IMG/VR virus record: IMGVR_UViG_3300034375_007338
Span: 1 to 53,782 of that record
Direction: 5' to 3' (one strand)
DNA length: 53,782 nucleotides
DNA from: a virus
Positions 33,613 through 44,700 of this stretch are shown in pieces; the first letter of the stretch is position 1; each line of letters starts with the position of its first letter. Position numbers and translations under genes: made by a program. Below the pieces are notes generated by a model. That model was not told the DNA's origin. It worked only from the letters and a program-made list of their open reading frames with translations, and ran no database searches.

Positions 33613-34490
33613 GCCTACAGAGCGAGTCACAGATCAGCGTATTGACGGTCACGTTTAGCTACGCCAACTACAACCCTTCGGGCGGGCTGGAGTCGCCGCT
33701 GCGGCTGGCCGACACGCACAACAACTTCAACGTGCAGGACGCTCAAGGAGACACCTTGACGTTTTCGCCTGAGCCGACGCTTCAGGTTGAACTGCCTGAG
33801 CGCAACGGCTCGTTGGAGGAAGATGACGCCATCATCACCCTCAGCTCAGTTTCGGCCAACATCCAGCCGTTTCTGAACATGGTCTCAGGCCGCTCGCACC
33901 CGACAGTGACCGTCGAGGTGGTGGAGTACATCATCGAAGATCAGAGCATCACGCTCGAAGCCACCGAATGGGCGTACTTGTTTTGTGGCAAACTGCTGAC
34001 GGTCGAGGTCAATACAGACGGGGCCGAGGGCGTGTTCAAGCTCACTTGCCTCAACCCGAAGCAGCGCACCGAGAAAGCCTTGGACAGCCTCGCCCTTGAG
34101 AAGTGCCGCAACGATTTCGCCTCAGGCAAGGTTTGCAAGTTCAACCTGACTAATGCGCTGGAGACCGGGACGGCAAGCTCGGCTTCAGGCAATGAGATCA
34201 CCATCACGGGGCTCCCCAATAAGCCCCCTGGGCATTGGCAGGACGGTTACGTTGACTTCGGAGGACATCGGGTTCACATCAAGTACTGGCGTGAGGGCAA
34301 CGACTTCGTCCTGAACCAAGCTGTGCCAACCTACTGGGAAGAGGCCGGGTCCTTTCCTGTTCAGGTGGCTCCAGGGTGTAACAAGGGCCTCCAGAACTGC
34401 ACTTCGTTCGGGCAGACCGAGAACTTCAGAGGCATCGGGGTCGAAATTCCTGACCACCACCCCGTCTTCGCGAAGCCCGTGGCTCAGTGA
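33609..34490 (+). CDS. lambda gpL/DUF2163-like tail tip protein, 293 aa
   Basis: The C-terminal third holds four spaced cysteines (C166, C176, C257, C264: ALEKCRNDFASGKVC and GCNKGLQNCTSFG), followed by NFRGIGVEIP. This is the typical C-terminal pattern of gpL/BR0599-like tip proteins, in which the cysteines bind an iron-sulfur cluster. It forms part of the tail tip between distal ring and hub. It overlaps both neighbours by four bases. Confidence 0.78.
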   Translation: MSLQSESQISVLTVTFSYANYNPSGGLESPLRLADTHNNFNVQDAQGDTLTFSPEPTLQVELPERNGSLEEDDAIITLSSVSANIQPFLNMVSGRSHPTVTVEVVEYIIEDQSITLEATEWAYLFCGKLLTVEVNTDGAEGVFKLTCLNPKQRTEKALDSLALEKCRNDFASGKVCKFNLTNALETGTASSASGNEITITGLPNKPPGHWQDGYVDFGGHRVHIKYWREGNDFVLNQAVPTYWEEAGSFPVQVAPGCNKGLQNCTSFGQTENFRGIGVEIPDHHPVFAKPVAQ

Positions 34491-34954
34491 TGCAGTTCAC
34501 CAGGAAAGCCATCAGTCCCGACGCCGAGGCGTCCCTGAAAGCGGCCATCGCGCCTTGGGTAGGGACTCCGTACCGCCCTGGGCACCAGCAGCCTGGAGTA
34601 GGTTGTGATTGTAGGTCTTTCGTCCTGGGCGTTCTTGATCAGCTGTACGGCACCGAGACTGTGCTGGAGCTTCTGCCCGAGGACGCGGCGTTGCATCAAC
34701 CCGAAATCTCGCGCAGCTTCCTTCGCAAGATGGCTAGGTTGTGGGACGTGCAGAAGGTGACCGACAGCACGCTGGAGCCAGGGGACGTAATCATCTGCGC
34801 CTATCCCGGTGCTGGTCCGACCCACGTCATACTGTCTGGTCCCTGGCCTCGCTTCTACCACGCGACATCGGACGGCGTTGCCATGACGAGCTTTGGTTTG
34901 TCGGGGCTTGAGTTTCACTCGCACTATCGCCTTCCCGGCAAGGAGAACTGGTAA
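34487..34954 (+). CDS. NlpC/P60 family tail peptidase, 155 aa
   Basis: Catalytic Cys41 is in GCDCRSFVLGVL, His112 in GPTHVIL and a third polar residue His124 in FYHAT, in NlpC/P60 order. The location between the four-Cys tip protein and the hub is that of lambda gpK and RcGTA gp14, which cut cell-wall peptides during entry or tail assembly. It is not the expected place for a lysis endolysin. It overlaps the hub start by one base. Confidence 0.85.
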   Translation: MMQFTRKAISPDAEASLKAAIAPWVGTPYRPGHQQPGVGCDCRSFVLGVLDQLYGTETVLELLPEDAALHQPEISRSFLRKMARLWDVQKVTDSTLEPGDVIICAYPGAGPTHVILSGPWPRFYHATSDGVAMTSFGLSGLEFHSHYRLPGKENW

Positions 34955-37900
34955 TGGCTGATCCCGTCACGATCATCACGTTTGCGTCCAAGGTGGCGGC
35001 TGGTTTCTTGGTCGGTCAGGTGCTGCGAAGCATCTTCAAGCCTGACTCCCCTAAGGCCGAGACTCCTGAGTTTCGCTCCACCAAGGCTACGCGGGGGGAT
35101 CAACTGCCTCTGTTGGTCGGGCGAGACCTGCTAGCGCCGCTAGTGCTCTCTGAATGGAACCGCGAGGTTCGTCTAGAGTCACAGTCTACCGCAGGCGGCA
35201 AAGGGGTTGGAGCCGGGGGCGGGGGCCTCACGAACGAAGTCTTTTACGCTTCGTACTTGATGGGCGTGTGTGTCGGCCCGGCGCACCGCTTGCTTGAGAT
35301 CAAGTACAACGGCGAACGCATCTGGCCAATGCCTACTTCTGGCGGGGCCAGCGAATACCCCAACGGAGTGCGGGCTCACGAGGCTCCTTCAGGCACTCAG
35401 TTCTCTACGGGGAGGACGGCCAGTGACCCCGAGTCGCCAGGGCCGTTCAGGATCTATTGGGGCGAAGAGGACCAGCCCGTTGAGACGGACGCATTCGGGC
35501 CAGTCGGCGGCGGGTTTCCTACGCAGACCCGGCTCCCCTTTGTGTGCTACCTGTACTGGCCTTCGTTGCGCCTGGGCGGCGCGGGCACACTGGGCAACTT
35601 CCAGGTCGATATTGAGTCTCGTCCGTACAACGACAACAACCGCTACGGCGCGGACGGAACCGACAGCTACGAAGATGTCGTGTCGGTGAGCGGAACAAAC
35701 CTGGGAGGCACCTCAGACCCTTGGTTCCGTAACGCCAGGAAGATCGACGAAGCGAACTGCTTCGACGTGCTGTTTTACTATGTAAGCAGCCCTAACCTGC
35801 CGAACAACTCGATTCGGATCATTGGAGACGCCTCTACGGAGCTTGCCGCAGGCGCTTACTTGGCTCTGAAGTACGAGCCCGGTAGTGTGGGCGGCACGGA
35901 GCTGCCGATCGCTTATGGGAGGTCATACGGGGCGACCTACGACGCCACCAGCGTGTTCACTGCACCCGATACGGTATACCAAGATCGAGCCCTGGAGACC
36001 GATGCGCTGACGTACTGGGCCGAAACCGCGACCCAAGGCACCGAGTCTAAGGCAGCTCCTCTGACCTCAGGCCCTCCTGGGGTTGACCCTACCAACTATC
36101 ACGGAGTCCGGTACACGTCTCAGGGGACGTTTGCTGCCAAGACTCTGAAGCTGACCCGAGATTTGGCACCTGGGGCGTCGGGCTACTTGCCCCCCGGCGG
36201 GTCTACCGAGGAAGACTTCGGAGACGGTTTCTCGTGGTTTGAAGGCTACTTCCATGTGTCGAGTTTGATCATCGTCGAGGACCACACCGCGACGGTGGCC
36301 CTTAGGTCGGACGCAACCTCTTCATCTCTTGAGTCGGGGTCAGTTCAAATCGACTGGCCGGGTGGAAATCAAGGACAGCCGACGCTGGGAACCATTCAGG
36401 GAGATGTCACGGTCACGGACTTCCTCAACCTAGGGCCCCGTTGGTGCTTCCTTAGGTTTGGGCTCGCCACAGGTGCGAGCAGCTCCGTAAACACCATTGA
36501 CGCCACCGACCAGATCCAGGTTGATGTGACGTTTGCTAGCGTTCAAGGCGGGCTGTATGGGGAGATGTGGCTTCGAAAGCCGGACGCTCCTTCCGCAGGG
36601 GGGCAGTTTCAGCCCGCGCTCCGGTTCGCTCCGTACTTGAGCATTCAAGGCACGACGGTGGTAGAAACCGACTTCGACCTAACCGGAAGAGTTAACTTTG
36701 TCGGTGAGGTTTGTCCTTACGTCGTGGACGCCGATGGGGACGCTGGCGCGAACGCCGCGCATATCCTCTACCAGCTGATGTTCGACACGGATCCGCACGG
36801 GCTGGGGTTGGACCCAAGCTGCTGGGATCTGACCTCACTTCAGGCCATTGCTACGACGCTCGACACCGAGGGGATCCGGTGCCACCTGATCGTCGAAGAC
36901 TACGCGACTGTCAAAGAGCGTCTGTCGGCACTGATGCTGGAGGTTGGCATTGATGTGACGTGGGACCTTGTGCAAGGCAAATACGTCTTTGGGCTGAGAA
37001 GGCCCGCAGCTCCTGTGACTTCGGTTCCTCAGGAGTTGATGACGAAAACGGTGCCTGCCAGGACCCGCAAGCTGGAGTCAGACCCGACCAAGACCATCGT
37101 CTTCACTTACAAGTCTGCGTCCGAGGAGTACCAGACGCGCAGCATCGAGGCTGACGAACACGGCAACGTACAGGTCGCTGAACGCTCCGGGGTCGAGAGA
37201 GACGACCTCAGAACCCCGAGGGACGTTATTGCTGGACAGCTGATCGCTTCACGTCGAGCGTCTGAGGAACAGTCCAAGACCTCGATCACGAAGTTCAAGC
37301 TGATGCGGGACGCGATGACGCTTCGGTCCAATGACGTGATCGACGTTTCAGCCATCACCAATGACAGCCTGGCCCACCGCATCTTGTCGGTCAACGTCCA
37401 GCCAAAATCCAGAGAGGTGGATGTCACTGCCTACCCTGAGTCGTTCCTGCTGGACGAAGATCCCATCACTTTCGACGTAGGCGGGCCTAGCTATTTCCCA
37501 GCACCTATCACGTCAGACTTGTCCTCGGGCACGTTCAACACGAACGAAGGGATTGTGGTGCTTCGCCTGCCAACAGACAAGCGAGCCACCCAGGGCGTTG
37601 TGCTCGCGTCGGAAGACGGGGTTTCGTACTGGACCGTGGGGAGCGTGCCTGGAGTAGGCGGCGGCTACTGGACATCTACCGATGTGACCAACATCACGTT
37701 CTACACGCCAGTGCCCATGTTCACCGACGCGGTGCCGCGAGCCGACGCATCAAACGCGAGCAGCTCAGTCATGCGAGGGGCCACCAGTCGGGGAGAGATG
37801 TTCACGTTCCGAAGCATCGTCGATCTGGGTGGCGGGGTGTATCGAGTCGAGGGTTGTTTGAGGCCGACCCCGGTGACTCTGTCGGACGGAGACTTTGTGT

Positions 37901-38352
37901 ACGTCTACCGGGACGGTCAGGTGCCTCCTGTAAGAACTAGCTTGCCTGTGTCGGCAGGGAGGCAGTTCAAAGTGGTTCCTGCTTCGTCCACTTCGCTAGG
38001 AAACGCTGCCGCCGCGCCTGCAATGACTGAGGTTGATGCAAGAACCGCCACTGAAGGTGAAATGCCCTCGGGTGGATTGCCGGGGCAGGTTCTTGTGAAG
38101 TCAAGCGGCGACGACTACGACGCAACTTGGGAAACTCAGGACCCCCCGGAAGTTCAAGACGGGGTAGGATACTACGACGTGCCTGAGAACTACTTCTACG
38201 TCACCTTCGGGCAAGACGGCAACTGGGAAGCCGTTCGTTACAGAGAGACTGACGAGTCCACAGGCCCTCAGCTGGGCACGATGCCGACGACCTTGAACGC
38301 CCTTAAACTACTCGACTACACCGAAGCCGGGCCTCCCTCGCCCGCACCCTGA
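34954..38352 (+). CDS. central tail hub protein (gpJ/RcGTA gp15-like), 1132 aa
   Basis: The hydrophobic N-terminal helix (VTIITFASKVAAGFLVGQVLRSIF) followed by GDQLPLLVGRDLLAPLVLSEW is typical of tail hub proteins. The long middle contains receptor-side domains rich in Gly, Ser and Thr. Around residues 600-850 come the conserved hub-type segments, and a C-terminal Thr/Pro-rich part should attach fibres. It carries the distal end of the tail that contacts the host. Confidence 0.8.
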   Translation: MADPVTIITFASKVAAGFLVGQVLRSIFKPDSPKAETPEFRSTKATRGDQLPLLVGRDLLAPLVLSEWNREVRLESQSTAGGKGVGAGGGGLTNEVFYASYLMGVCVGPAHRLLEIKYNGERIWPMPTSGGASEYPNGVRAHEAPSGTQFSTGRTASDPESPGPFRIYWGEEDQPVETDAFGPVGGGFPTQTRLPFVCYLYWPSLRLGGAGTLGNFQVDIESRPYNDNNRYGADGTDSYEDVVSVSGTNLGGTSDPWFRNARKIDEANCFDVLFYYVSSPNLPNNSIRIIGDASTELAAGAYLALKYEPGSVGGTELPIAYGRSYGATYDATSVFTAPDTVYQDRALETDALTYWAETATQGTESKAAPLTSGPPGVDPTNYHGVRYTSQGTFAAKTLKLTRDLAPGASGYLPPGGSTEEDFGDGFSWFEGYFHVSSLIIVEDHTATVALRSDATSSSLESGSVQIDWPGGNQGQPTLGTIQGDVTVTDFLNLGPRWCFLRFGLATGASSSVNTIDATDQIQVDVTFASVQGGLYGEMWLRKPDAPSAGGQFQPALRFAPYLSIQGTTVVETDFDLTGRVNFVGEVCPYVVDADGDAGANAAHILYQLMFDTDPHGLGLDPSCWDLTSLQAIATTLDTEGIRCHLIVEDYATVKERLSALMLEVGIDVTWDLVQGKYVFGLRRPAAPVTSVPQELMTKTVPARTRKLESDPTKTIVFTYKSASEEYQTRSIEADEHGNVQVAERSGVERDDLRTPRDVIAGQLIASRRASEEQSKTSITKFKLMRDAMTLRSNDVIDVSAITNDSLAHRILSVNVQPKSREVDVTAYPESFLLDEDPITFDVGGPSYFPAPITSDLSSGTFNTNEGIVVLRLPTDKRATQGVVLASEDGVSYWTVGSVPGVGGGYWTSTDVTNITFYTPVPMFTDAVPRADASNASSSVMRGATSRGEMFTFRSIVDLGGGVYRVEGCLRPTPVTLSDGDFVYVYRDGQVPPVRTSLPVSAGRQFKVVPASSTSLGNAAAAPAMTEVDARTATEGEMPSGGLPGQVLVKSSGDDYDATWETQDPPEVQDGVGYYDVPENYFYVTFGQDGNWEAVRYRETDESTGPQLGTMPTTLNALKLLDYTEAGPPSPAP

Positions 38353-38355
38353 TTT

Positions 38356-38718
38356 ATGTCTCACGCCCTCATCATCACCGCGAAGCCCAGCGGCGGCTTG
38401 ACCTACGACGACAACGATGTCGTTCAGATCCTTGACGGCCACCAGAACCCTGGGTCGGCAGTCACGCCGACCGAGAGTGGGTTCCTGTTCTGCTACATCA
38501 GCGACAAGGACCACGACGACCCCGACGTGCTCGCGCTCATGCAGCCGTGGGAGGACGACACTCAGGACCCGCCGGAGCAGCTCGGCAAGCGTCGGTATCA
38601 GGTGACGCTCACGGGCTCGGAGTTCGAGACGTGGGTGCCTGAGGACGAGGCGCACGACGCTGGGATCGAAAAGACCTGGGCCGAGATTCAGGCGATCACG
38701 ATCGACAAGGAGGCGTGA
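38356..38718 (+). CDS. hypothetical tail-module protein, 120 aa
   Basis: A small acidic protein between the hub and the large fibre. It has an Asp-rich DDNDVVQILDGHQNPGSAVTPTESGFLFCYISDKDHDDPDVLALMQPWEDD segment and ends in a charged helix. Such genes often encode fibre chaperones or adaptor subunits, but no motif decides this. Confidence 0.7.
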   Translation: MSHALIITAKPSGGLTYDDNDVVQILDGHQNPGSAVTPTESGFLFCYISDKDHDDPDVLALMQPWEDDTQDPPEQLGKRRYQVTLTGSEFETWVPEDEAHDAGIEKTWAEIQAITIDKEA

Positions 38719-38721
38719 TCC

Positions 38722-41700
38722 GTGGTCACGGTCATCATCAAGACAATCGGCCCGACTGGCCGTGACTACACTACGTTTGCCTTGGCCGAGGCAGATACGT
38801 CGAACATCGGGACCTCGGCGGACCTCGTCGCTAACGACGAGGCGATCGTGTTCGAGGCCGACGACACGACGTTCACGACTGCATCCACGCTGAACATCGC
38901 CAACACCGCGCTGACCGTAGACGCTACGCGCAACGTCTCCTACACGGCGGCAAGCGGTCGGCCTGTCTACGAGTACACAGGCACGGGAACAGGCGTCGCG
39001 TTCTTCGACCCCTACACGCGCTGGAGCGGTATCGACGTACTCGCAAGTTCAGGCAGCGCAGCCACGCAGGTTCGCGCCAACTCGGGATATGGCGCAGCGC
39101 AGGCTGGCACCGTCATCGAGAACGCGACGATCACAGCGAGCGTGAGCGCCGTCTCTTGCGAGAAGTTCGCGACAGGCCATGCGCTGGGCACAAGTTCGGA
39201 ACCTATCACGCTCCGCAACCTCGTCACGAAGTCAATCGTCGCCGTCAGTCAGTTCATCTCAGGCACCGGGCACACGACGGGGGCTCACTGCCTCGTCGTC
39301 AACTGTACGCACCTTGGCGGCTCCTCGCCTAACCAAGTGTGGAACTGGGCGCTGACTGGCGGTATGCCGGACGCCTCGTTCAAGATCATCAACTGCGCGA
39401 ACCTCGCCCAGAATACGAGCAACGACGCAAACATCACGGGCGGCGGCGTCGATATCTCTGGCTCGACAAACAACATCGGGAACGCGGCAGGCTCAAATTC
39501 CTCCTTCCATTTCGCCAACATCGGCGGCGGGATCGGAGCGCAGTACACGCCTACAACGAGCTTCTCCACGCCCCTCGGCTCAGGCGACTACGCGGTCTAC
39601 ATGGGCAGCAACGGCTCGCTCGCGAACGTCACAGGCAACGACGTGTGGCAGCAGGGAGTCGGCCCAGGAACCAACTCCGATGTCCCGACGACCGACATCA
39701 ACGGCGTGGCCCGCTCAGGGGCGACCTGTAACCCCGGAGCATTTGAGGCCGATGGGTTTGTTGCGCCCACGGTGACGACGCAGACGATCGGTCCTGTGGG
39801 TCGTGATTACGCGACGTTCACCCTAGCCGAGGCTTCGCTTCCTGCGGAGGACATCACGTTCACGAACCGAGCTTTCGTGTTCGAGGCGGATGCGGCAACG
39901 TACTCGGAGAGCGTGACGTTCGACAGCTCGCTAACGACGGACGCGACGAGGAACGTGACCTACAAGGCTGCTGCGGGGAGTGAGCACGGCGGCGTACCGG
40001 GCCAAGGGGTGCGGATCCAATTTGGCAACCTATCTCTGAGCAGTGCGTGCGTCGGGGTCAACGACCCGTTCACTGCTGTCAAAGGCTTGGAGTTTGATTG
40101 GACGGACAGCGGTGGCACTGGGCGTCCAGCCGAAACGCAAAAGAACATAGAAGGCGTCACCTTTAGCGACTGCATCATTCGGAGCGCGGGTACTGGAGTC
40201 GTGTTTCAGTCGACTCAGTCCAACACCTCAGACACGCAATCCTTCCCTGTTCAAGTCAGTAACTGCGTGCTGGACGGGAGCAGCGCTGATGGCTTCAGGC
40301 TGTGGAACTACGGCGCGAGCGACAAGGCATGGACGGTCACGAACTGCACAATTAGATGCAGCGGCAGAGCCTTTGACATCTTCAGCAGCACGAATAACAG
40401 CACCTACACGATCACAAACAACCTGATCTTGTCGGCGGCGGAGGACTTGCGTGATCAGGGCGGCGGGGGCACCAACACGGTGCTGGGCTCGAACAACTTC
40501 GGCCCGCAGACAAGCGCGACCCATGTGTTTCCCGATGCGATCAAAGGCTCCCCGTACCCGATCACCGCGACCACGAGCTTCAGCACCCCGCTAGGCTCCG
40601 GCGACTACGCGGTCTACATGGGGGCCACCGGAGCCCTCGCGAACGTCACGGGCAACGACGTGTGGCAGCAGGGCGTCGGGCCAGGAACCAACAGCGACGT
40701 TCCCACGACCGACATCAACGGGGTGGCGAGGAGTGGCGCGAGCTGCAACCCTGGGGCGTTCGAGGCCGATGGGTTCGTTGCGCCCACGATCACGACCCAG
40801 ACCATCGGGCCTGTGGGCAGAGACTACGCGACGTTCATTCTGGCCGAGGCTTCGCTTCCTGCTGAGGACATCACGTTCACGAACCGGGCGTTCGTGTTTG
40901 AGGCGGATGCGGCGACGTACAACGAGATCATTACTTTCCAGAGTTCGCTCACGACAGATGCGACGAGGCAGGTGACTTATAAGCCTGCGACAGGTTCAGA
41001 GCACGGTGGCGACAAGGACGCTGGGGTGATCATTGACGGAGCATCGACGACCCCCGTCAATCTGCGAGACAGCTACATGGCCCTGCGTGGCCTAAATATC
41101 AAATCGCAGGTCACTGCTGTCTATCTTGCCCTGCCGACAACTGGTCGAGTTCTAGAGGGACTCATTATTGGGCCTTCTACAACCACCGGAGGATATACCC
41201 AAGTTCGCGAAGGCGCGGACCAGACTGTGTTCCGCAACTGCGTGTTCCGCGATACAGGGGCATGGGGCGTCAACTTCAACCCGGCCACGGTCAACGGCAG
41301 CAACTCCTGCGCCTTCCTGAACTGCACGTTCTTCGCGTCTACGAGTGCCATCATTGACCAGCCAAGCGTCGCCGCAAGTGTCACGCTTCTAAACAACTTG
41401 TTTCTCACTGGGTCGATCGCCTACAGCGAACACGCCAACACGACAAGCACAGGATCGAACAACTACGCTGCTGGGGCACTGTCGCCCGTCGCCCTTCAAG
41501 GCTCCCCCTATCCGATCACGCCGACCACGAGCTTCTCCACGCCGCTGGGCGCGGGCGACTTCGCGGTCTACATGGGCAGCAACGGCTCGCTCGCGAACGT
41601 CACCGGGAACGACGTGTGGCAGCAGGGCGTGGGGCCTGGAACCAACTCCGACGTTCCGACCACGGACATCAACGGCGTGGCCCGGTCAGGCGCGACCTGT

Positions 41701-44700
41701 AACCCTGGGGCCTTCGAGGCCGATGGGTTCGTTGCGCCCACGGTCACGACTCAGACCATCGGTCCTGTGGGCCGAGACTTCGCGACGTTCACTCTAGCCG
41801 AGGCTTCGCTGCCCGCTGAGGACATCACCTTCACCAACCGGGCGTTTGTGTTCGAGGCTGACGCGGGGACGTACTCGGAGAGCGTCATAATCGACCACGC
41901 GCTGACCTGTGACCCCACGCGGAATGTCACGTTCCAAAGTGCGACCTTTGATATCGCGCACATAGAAACGGATGCGTCCTTTGGCGTGCTTCAGATTAGG
42001 GACGGTGTGTTCACGACTTTGCGGCGGCTTCAAATCACAAACACGAACACAGGAGCAGCGTGCAGGGGCGTAGAGATAATCCCTGCGAGCGGTGATTCGT
42101 GCGAGGGATGCACTCTAGATGGCCTCACAGTCACAGGAGCCAACAGCGCAAACTTCACGGCATTTGAGGTGGAGCTGAATACTGGCGCGGCTGCTGGGGG
42201 AGCGGGGAGCGCGGCGCACCCATCTGTTTTGCAGAACTGCGTGGCTCTTGGCACAGGAAGTGGCATCGGCATCGCTGGAGGTGCTACCGGAGAGATTCAC
42301 GCTCGCATCGTGAACTGCACCTTGGCGGGGACGGGCCTTGCTGCGATTTCAATCCAGACGCCAAGCGATGTCACCGTTGAGGTAGTGAACACGATCAACC
42401 TCTCGCACGCGCAGACGTTCCGCACTCTGTTTACGACTGGGGCGCTGACGACTTCGGGCTCCAACAACTTTGGCAACACAACGCAGCCCTTCCCCGATGC
42501 GATCAAAGGCTCCCCCTACCCGATCACCGCCACCACGAGCTTCAGCACCCCGCTGGGCTCCGGCGACTACGCGGTCTACATGGGGGCCACTGGAGCCCTT
42601 GCCGACAAGCCGGGGAACGACGTGTGGCAGCAGGGAGTCGGCCCAGGCTCGAACGGCGACGTGCCGACCACGGACATCAACGGTGTGGCCCGCTCAGGCG
42701 CGAGCTGCAACCCCGGAGCGTTTGAGGCCGATGGGTTCGTTGCGCCGACCGTGACGACCCAGACCATCGGGCCTGTGGGCCGAGACTACGCGACGTTCAC
42801 GTTGGCCGAAGCAAGTCTGCCGTCCGAGGACATCACGTTCACGAACCGGGCGTTCGTCTTTGAGGCGGACGCGGCGACGTACTCGGAGAACGTGTACTTC
42901 GGCAGCACGTTGACAACGGATGCAACGCGGAATGTGACGTACAAGCCCGCCGCTGGGAGCGAGCACGGAGGCGTGGTCGGAGCCGGGGTGGTTATCAACT
43001 CGGCTTCAATTAACTTCTTCCGCGACAGCTTCATGCTCTTTGAGGGCATTGAGGTGAACGGGTCTTCGACTCAGACCCTCAACATCGACGCTTGCACTGG
43101 CACCGTGACCCGCCGCTGCATCATCAACGCTACTACGCAGGGTTTTGTGATTGGCAACACAGTTCTGGCCGTTGAGGTCAGTAACTGTGTTATCAGCTCC
43201 AATAACTACAGCTTTCTGTTGCAGTGTTCTACCGGAGCCCAGGCGGTGACGCTATACAACAACACGATCTTGGACGGCCCCTCTGGACTCGTAGCTATTC
43301 GCGTCCTTCAGAGCGGAACGGCAACCATAAGTCTTGACGCGGTAAACAACTTAATGCTCAATGGTGCTGGGGTGTATCTGGCGTCTGGCACCGTAACGGT
43401 CACAGGCTCCAACAACTTCGGCGGCAGCACAAGCCCCTGGCCCGCTGCCATCCAAGGCTCCCCCTACCCGGTCACCGCATCCACCGCCTACGACCCCGGC
43501 GCGGGTGACTTCGCCCTCTACGTCGGCAAGAACGGGGCGCTCCTCGACTCGCCCAATAACGACGTGATCAACGGTGGCGTCGGCCCGGCCTCCAACAGCG
43601 ATGTGCCGACGACCGACATCCTTGGCGACACCCGGTCAGGCACGACGACGAACCCCGGAGCGTTCGCGTTGGCTCAGGCGACGGCGGTGCTGACGAGGAC
43701 CATCGGGCCTGTCGGGCGGGACTACGCGACGTTCACGGCGGCTGAGGCTGACGTGGAGAACATCGGCGGGAGCGCGGACCTCGTGTTTGAGAACGAGCGT
43801 ATTGAGTTCCTGGCGGATGCGGGGACGTACACCACAATCCTAAATCCAAACTCGGGGCTCACCACGGACGCCACAAGGAACGTGACTTACAAGCCTGCGG
43901 TGGGGAGCGAGCACGGTGGAGTCGTAGGCGCAGGCGTTGTTATTGACACTGGTGCATCAAACAGCCCCGTGTTCGTAGATGATGACTTCACGGTCATTGA
44001 CGGACTCAACCTAGCGACAACCACGATGTACTGCGCTTGGATCCTAGGCTCTGGAATTGTCATGCGGAACTGCATTGCCACTGCCTTCAATCGCGGGTTC
44101 CTGATCTATGGCGGCCAGTCGAGTGCCCCCAACATCTTGGAGAACTGTGTAAGCAGAGGCGGGCCTAGTTTCGCATTCCTAGTTCTCGGCGGCGGCCCTG
44201 TGTCGGCAGACGCTCATGCACGGATCGTCAACTGCACAGGATCATCGACGGGCAACGATGCTTTCCGTAATCAAGCCACGGTGTCAGGCACTTCCGCGAC
44301 GGCGGAATACATCAACTGCCTGAGTCTTTCTAGCCCGACGTATCAAACAATCGGCTCGTTTGCGACAGCTACAGGCTCCAACAACTTCGGCGGCAGCTAT
44401 AACCCCTTCCCCGCCGCCCTCCAGGGCTCCCCCTACCCGATCACGCCGACGACGAACACCACGCCCGGCTTCGGGGACTACGCGATCTACGAGGCCGCTA
44501 CAGGCGCTCTCATCGTCGTTGATGACAACGCAGCCCTTGGTGGTGGCGTCGGACCCGCAGCCAACGCGGACGTTCCTGTCTTTGACATCAACGGCGTCAA
44601 GCGCATCGGCGGTGGGTGCGATCCGGGGGCGTTCGAGGGTGTTCGGTCTCGGTCCACGGACGTGTGGGATGTGATGTACGGGTCCCACAACATTCCCGGC